Source of the DNA: a bacterium | GTDB taxonomy: Bacteria; Coprothermobacterota; Coprothermobacteria; Coprothermobacterales; JAADFF01 | Length of the DNA: 6,440 nt | Direction: 5' to 3' | NCBI GenBank assembly: GCA_027063755.1 | Contig: JAMORD010000108.1 | Coordinates: 1 to 6,440 of the forward strand | Shown here: piece by piece, positions 4,649 through 6,440 of the stretch | How positions within the stretch are numbered: position 1 is the first letter of the stretch | How the letters are laid out: every line of letters begins with the position of its first letter | Position numbers and translations under genes: made by a program | Notes under the pieces: model-generated | Seen by the model: the letters and a program-made list of their open reading frames with translations, nothing else | What the model was told of the DNA's origin: nothing | Database searches by the model: none

Positions 4649-5177
4649 TGAGTTCCTCTCCTTTAATAGTTATTTCACTACTAATGATACTTGTAAGGAA
4701 TCCAGGATTTTCCCTTGTAAGGTTTTCTATCATTTCATCTGATAGGGTTAATAGGTCTATATCTTTATTGAAAATAGCCATGAGCGATGATAGTAGTCGT
4801 CCTCTTTCAATAAAACCAATGGGTGTAGGGTGATACACCCAGATATCTATATCACTATCTTGATGATTCTTTCCCGAGGCATAGCTACCGTATATACCTA
4901 CACTGTAGGGGGTATTCTGAAAGACCTTTACAATCTGTGTTCCAATATAAGGGATAAAGACAAATTGCTTTAAACTACGGGTTTTAAAGTAACCGTGGTT
5001 TATGATGTATGTTATCCCAGTTTTTCTGACAATCTTTTCTTCTTCTAAGGTTTTTATGATTCTCCATAGTTTGCTCTTAGGTATACCAAGATTTGTAGCT
5101 GTTTCCCTTATTCTTATTGGTTTTTCCATTTCCAGTAACTGCCTTAGTATTGGTGACCAATCTTCTCTTAGGTTCAT
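4602..5177 (-). CDS. Winged-helix/minimal nucleotidyltransferase (MntA-like), cassette 2
   Basis: This 191-residue homologue of the protein at 2611-3168 has an N-terminal winged helix (about 10-60; IRETATNLGIPKSKL is the helix-turn-helix). The nucleotidyltransferase domain has Gly97-Ser98, ten residues, Asp109-x-Asp111, and Asp141 in KDIDLL. The GS-X10-DxD catalytic signature is intact and sits at the same residue numbers as in the first copy. The ATG at 5175-5177 has AGGGGG (5185-5190) 7 nt upstream. By analogy with MntA it may nucleotidylate the HEPN-like protein encoded by the overlapping downstream gene. Through its winged helix it may also bind repeats C and D and control its own operon. 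The two cassettes have diverged enough in protein and repeat that each could be specific for its own repeat. Confidence 0.85.
   Translation of the reverse strand: MNLREDWSPILRQLLEMEKPIRIRETATNLGIPKSKLWRIIKTLEEEKIVRKTGITYIINHGYFKTRSLKQFVFIPYIGTQIVKVFQNTPYSVGIYGSYASGKNHQDSDIDIWVYHPTPIGFIERGRLLSSLMAIFNKDIDLLTLSDEMIENLTRENPGFLTSIISSEITIKGEELIDIVARVQRKKVHQE
4646..4664 (-). promoter_or_regulatory. Internal ribosome site and TTG start of HEPN gene 2
   Basis: On the - strand AAAGGAGAGG (4664 to 4655) lies 6 nt before the TTG at 4648-4646. It is inside the coding region of the nucleotidyltransferase. The site is nearly ideal, and no in-frame ATG or GTG follows within the conserved N-terminal block, so the TTG start is well supported. 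Confidence 0.75.
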
Positions 5178-5195
5178 TATTTTACCCCCTAAGAC

Positions 5196-5201
5196 ATTAT
5201 A
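5196..5201 (-). promoter_or_regulatory. Consensus -10 element of cassette 2
   Basis: TATAAT on the - strand lies exactly 6 nt past the last GGACA of repeat D, as in cassette 1. The likely start of transcription (around 5189-5190) is at the edge of the AGGGGG ribosome site, so the leader would be only about a dozen bases. No clear -35 is seen; a degenerate half-site (TGTTT) occupies that place. Confidence 0.6.
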
Positions 5202-5207
5202 CCTCTA

Positions 5208-5248
5208 TGTCCCACTTTTTGAAACACTTTGTTCCGTATATCGGGACA
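5208..5248 (-). repeat. 41-bp imperfect direct repeat, copy D (promoter side of cassette 2)
   Basis: It pairs with copy C at 37 of 41 positions. On the + strand it reads TGTCC (5208), TGTTC (5230, one change) and GGACA (5244), with TGTTCCG/CGGGACA as an inverted repeat around TATAT. The outer edge falls on the last T of the gltX terminator T-run. Its inner edge is 6 nt from the TATAAT box. It is a likely operator for the cassette. Confidence 0.88.
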
Positions 5249-5281
5249 AAAACAAGAAGGGCCCCCAAGGGGCCCTTCTTG
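5248..5281 (-). terminator. Rho-independent terminator of gltX
   Basis: CAAGAAGGGCCCC (5253-5265) pairs perfectly with GGGGCCCTTCTTG (5269-5281) around a 3-base loop. On the - strand the 13-bp stem is followed by TTTTT (5252 to 5248). It lies 24 bases beyond the gltX stop. Confidence 0.93.
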
Positions 5282-5305
5282 GTGGTGATGAGATAGACTG
5301 TATTT

Positions 5306-6440
5306 TTACATTTGTGATACGGCTTTTCTTAGTCTTCTTACGACGGTGTCTTTGGGCATGGCCTCCAGCATGTGGAACAGAGATGGGCCAACTGTTTTTC
5401 CAGATACGGCTATTCTGACAATGGGGAAGAACTTTCTCGGCTTAAACTCTTTTTTGGCTGCCACATCTCTCATAGCCTGCTCTATGTTTTCTGCATTCCA
5501 CTCTGTGAGAGATTCAAATGCATCGGCAAGGTCAGCCAGTGCTGGCACCATATCTTTGCCTTTCTCCCACTGCTTCTGAGCTTTTTCATCCCACTGGAAG
5601 TCATCTGTGAAGAAGAAATCTCCCTTGTCAACAAAATCAAGAAGGGTATACGCCCTTTCCCTGAGAAGCTCAAGCACAACTTCCCAGTTGTCGGGCCACT
5701 GGTAGCCTTTTTCCTCCATAAATGGTTCAAGTTCCTTTTTCAATTCTTCAAGAGACAGTCTCTTGAGGTGCTCCCTGTTGATATGTCTCAGTTTGTCGTG
5801 GTCAAACACAGCAGGGTGGGATGTAATCTTTTCTATCTCAAAGAGTCTTATAAGTTCTTCGGGCTCATAAACCTCTTTGTTTTCCTCATAGGAGGCACCA
5901 AGGAGTGCCAAGAAGTTAAACATGGCCTTGGCAAGGTAGCCCTGCTTCTTATACTCCTCTACAGATACTGCACCATGTCTCTTAGATAACTTTGTCTTAT
6001 CTTCACCAAGAATCATGGGTATGTGTGCAAATTTAGGTACATCCCAGCCCAGTATCTCGTAAAGGATAATCTGCTTTGGTGTGTTGGAGATATGGTCTTC
6101 TCCACGCATAACAAGGGTAACGCCCATGTCGTGGTCGTCTACAACAACGGCAAAGTTGTATGTTGGTGTGCCATCGGAACGGACAATGATGAAGTCATCA
6201 AGTTCAGATATTTTTATGGATATATCACCTTTGACAAGGTCGTGCCACTTGATTTCTCTATCAGGGTTTTCGTCGGGTAGTTTAATGCGGATAGCTGGCT
6301 TTCTGCCCTCGGCTCTCAGTTTCTCCTTTTCCTCTTCAGTTAGATGTAGACATCGGCGGTCGTATTTGTAAGGTTTACCTTGCTTCTGTGCCTCTTTTCT
6401 GCGGGCCTCAAGCTCTTCAGGTGTGCAGAAACATTCATAG
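5306..6440 (-). CDS. gltX: Glutamyl-tRNA synthetase, N-terminus cut by the window edge
   Basis: The frame is open from the right edge to TAA at 5306-5308, giving 377 visible residues. About 90-100 N-terminal residues, including the HIGH signature, lie outside the window. The visible part starts with YECFC and reaches YDRRC at 26-30, the Cys-x-Cys...Tyr...Cys zinc-site pattern of bacterial glutamyl-tRNA synthetases. VRSDGTPTYNFAVVVDD and MRGEDHISNTPKQ follow. The KMSKS-type ATP-binding loop reads KLSKRHGAVSV, and the helical anticodon-binding domain fills the C-terminal third. The enzyme charges tRNA-Glu with glutamate in the cytoplasm. In some bacteria it also charges tRNA-Gln; the sequence here does not decide that. 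The Met at 6127 is internal and is not the start. The gene has its own terminator. Confidence 0.97.
   Translation of the reverse strand, partial: YECFCTPEELEARRKEAQKQGKPYKYDRRCLHLTEEEKEKLRAEGRKPAIRIKLPDENPDREIKWHDLVKGDISIKISELDDFIIVRSDGTPTYNFAVVVDDHDMGVTLVMRGEDHISNTPKQIILYEILGWDVPKFAHIPMILGEDKTKLSKRHGAVSVEEYKKQGYLAKAMFNFLALLGASYEENKEVYEPEELIRLFEIEKITSHPAVFDHDKLRHINREHLKRLSLEELKKELEPFMEEKGYQWPDNWEVVLELLRERAYTLLDFVDKGDFFFTDDFQWDEKAQKQWEKGKDMVPALADLADAFESLTEWNAENIEQAMRDVAAKKEFKPRKFFPIVRIAVSGKTVGPSLFHMLEAMPKDTVVRRLRKAVSQM

Larger units (their letters stand above)
4176..5248 (-). other. Repeat-bounded nucleotidyltransferase/HEPN cassette 2
   Basis: Read on the - strand this is repeat D, a -10 box, the nucleotidyltransferase gene, an overlapping HEPN gene and repeat C. 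It has the same plan as cassette 1 but the opposite orientation. The repeat starts are 1032 bp apart. It lies between the gltX terminator and the PEBP lipoprotein gene, all on the - strand. The proteins of the two cassettes look roughly one-third identical by eye, so this is not a recent duplication. The two repeat pairs are also clearly different in sequence. Confidence 0.5.

Noticed and set aside
5253-5281. Hairpin as a riboswitch or T-box for gltX
   Set aside because: It lies downstream of the gltX stop on the coding strand and is a plain 13-bp stem with a T-run, that is, a terminator.
5372-5989. Long + strand open frame opposite gltX
   Set aside because: It is antisense to the conserved gltX frame, has no ribosome site and resembles no protein family.

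Overview
The window is a gene-dense bacterial segment of moderate, slightly AT-rich composition. It has strong Shine-Dalgarno sites, frequent AGA/AGG/ATA codons, a lipoprotein with a lipobox, an ECF sigma factor and a FabK-type enoyl reductase. The codon habit and the presence of two nucleotidyltransferase/HEPN pairs recall thermophilic or anaerobic bacteria. That is only an inference, and I cannot name a taxon.

Region 1 (1-2549, + strand) is a compact operon. It holds an ECF sigma factor, a small membrane-anchored anti-sigma-like protein (ATGA overlap), a FabZ-like 3-hydroxyacyl-ACP dehydratase, a FabK-like enoyl-ACP reductase (TAG-GTG junction) and a short Cys-free coiled-coil protein. A strong rho-independent terminator closes it. 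FabZ and FabK catalyse the last two steps of the fatty-acid elongation cycle, so the layout suggests an envelope-stress sigma factor linked to membrane lipid synthesis.

Region 2 (2548-5248) is the unusual part. Two diverged but homologous two-gene cassettes lie in opposite, convergent orientations on either side of a PEBP-family lipoprotein gene. Each encodes a winged-helix/minimal-nucleotidyltransferase protein (GS-X10-DxD) followed by an overlapping HEPN-like protein that starts at TTG. Each cassette is bounded by its own pair of direct repeats: a perfect 51-bp pair (2548-2598 and 3536-3586) and a 41-bp pair with 4 mismatches (4176-4216 and 5208-5248). All four repeats share one frame of TGTCC/GGACA half-sites (TGTCC-N17-TGTCC-N9-GGACA; one half-site degenerate in the last copy). 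At each promoter-side repeat a consensus TATAAT lies exactly 6 nt beyond the last GGACA, and the repeat begins on the last T of a rho-independent terminator. The boundaries are so tight that one repeat contains the stop codons of both the HEPN gene and the converging PEBP gene. The repeats may be operators bound by the winged-helix/nucleotidyltransferase protein, ends of a small transferable cassette, or both. Both HEPN proteins have R-N-x-x-Y-Y where a catalytic R-X4-6-H would be expected.

Region 3 (5248-6440, - strand) is gltX (glutamyl-tRNA synthetase), cut by the right edge of the window, with its own strong terminator. No rRNA, tRNA, CRISPR array, transposase or integrase is visible, and no stretch longer than about 130 bases lacks a gene.
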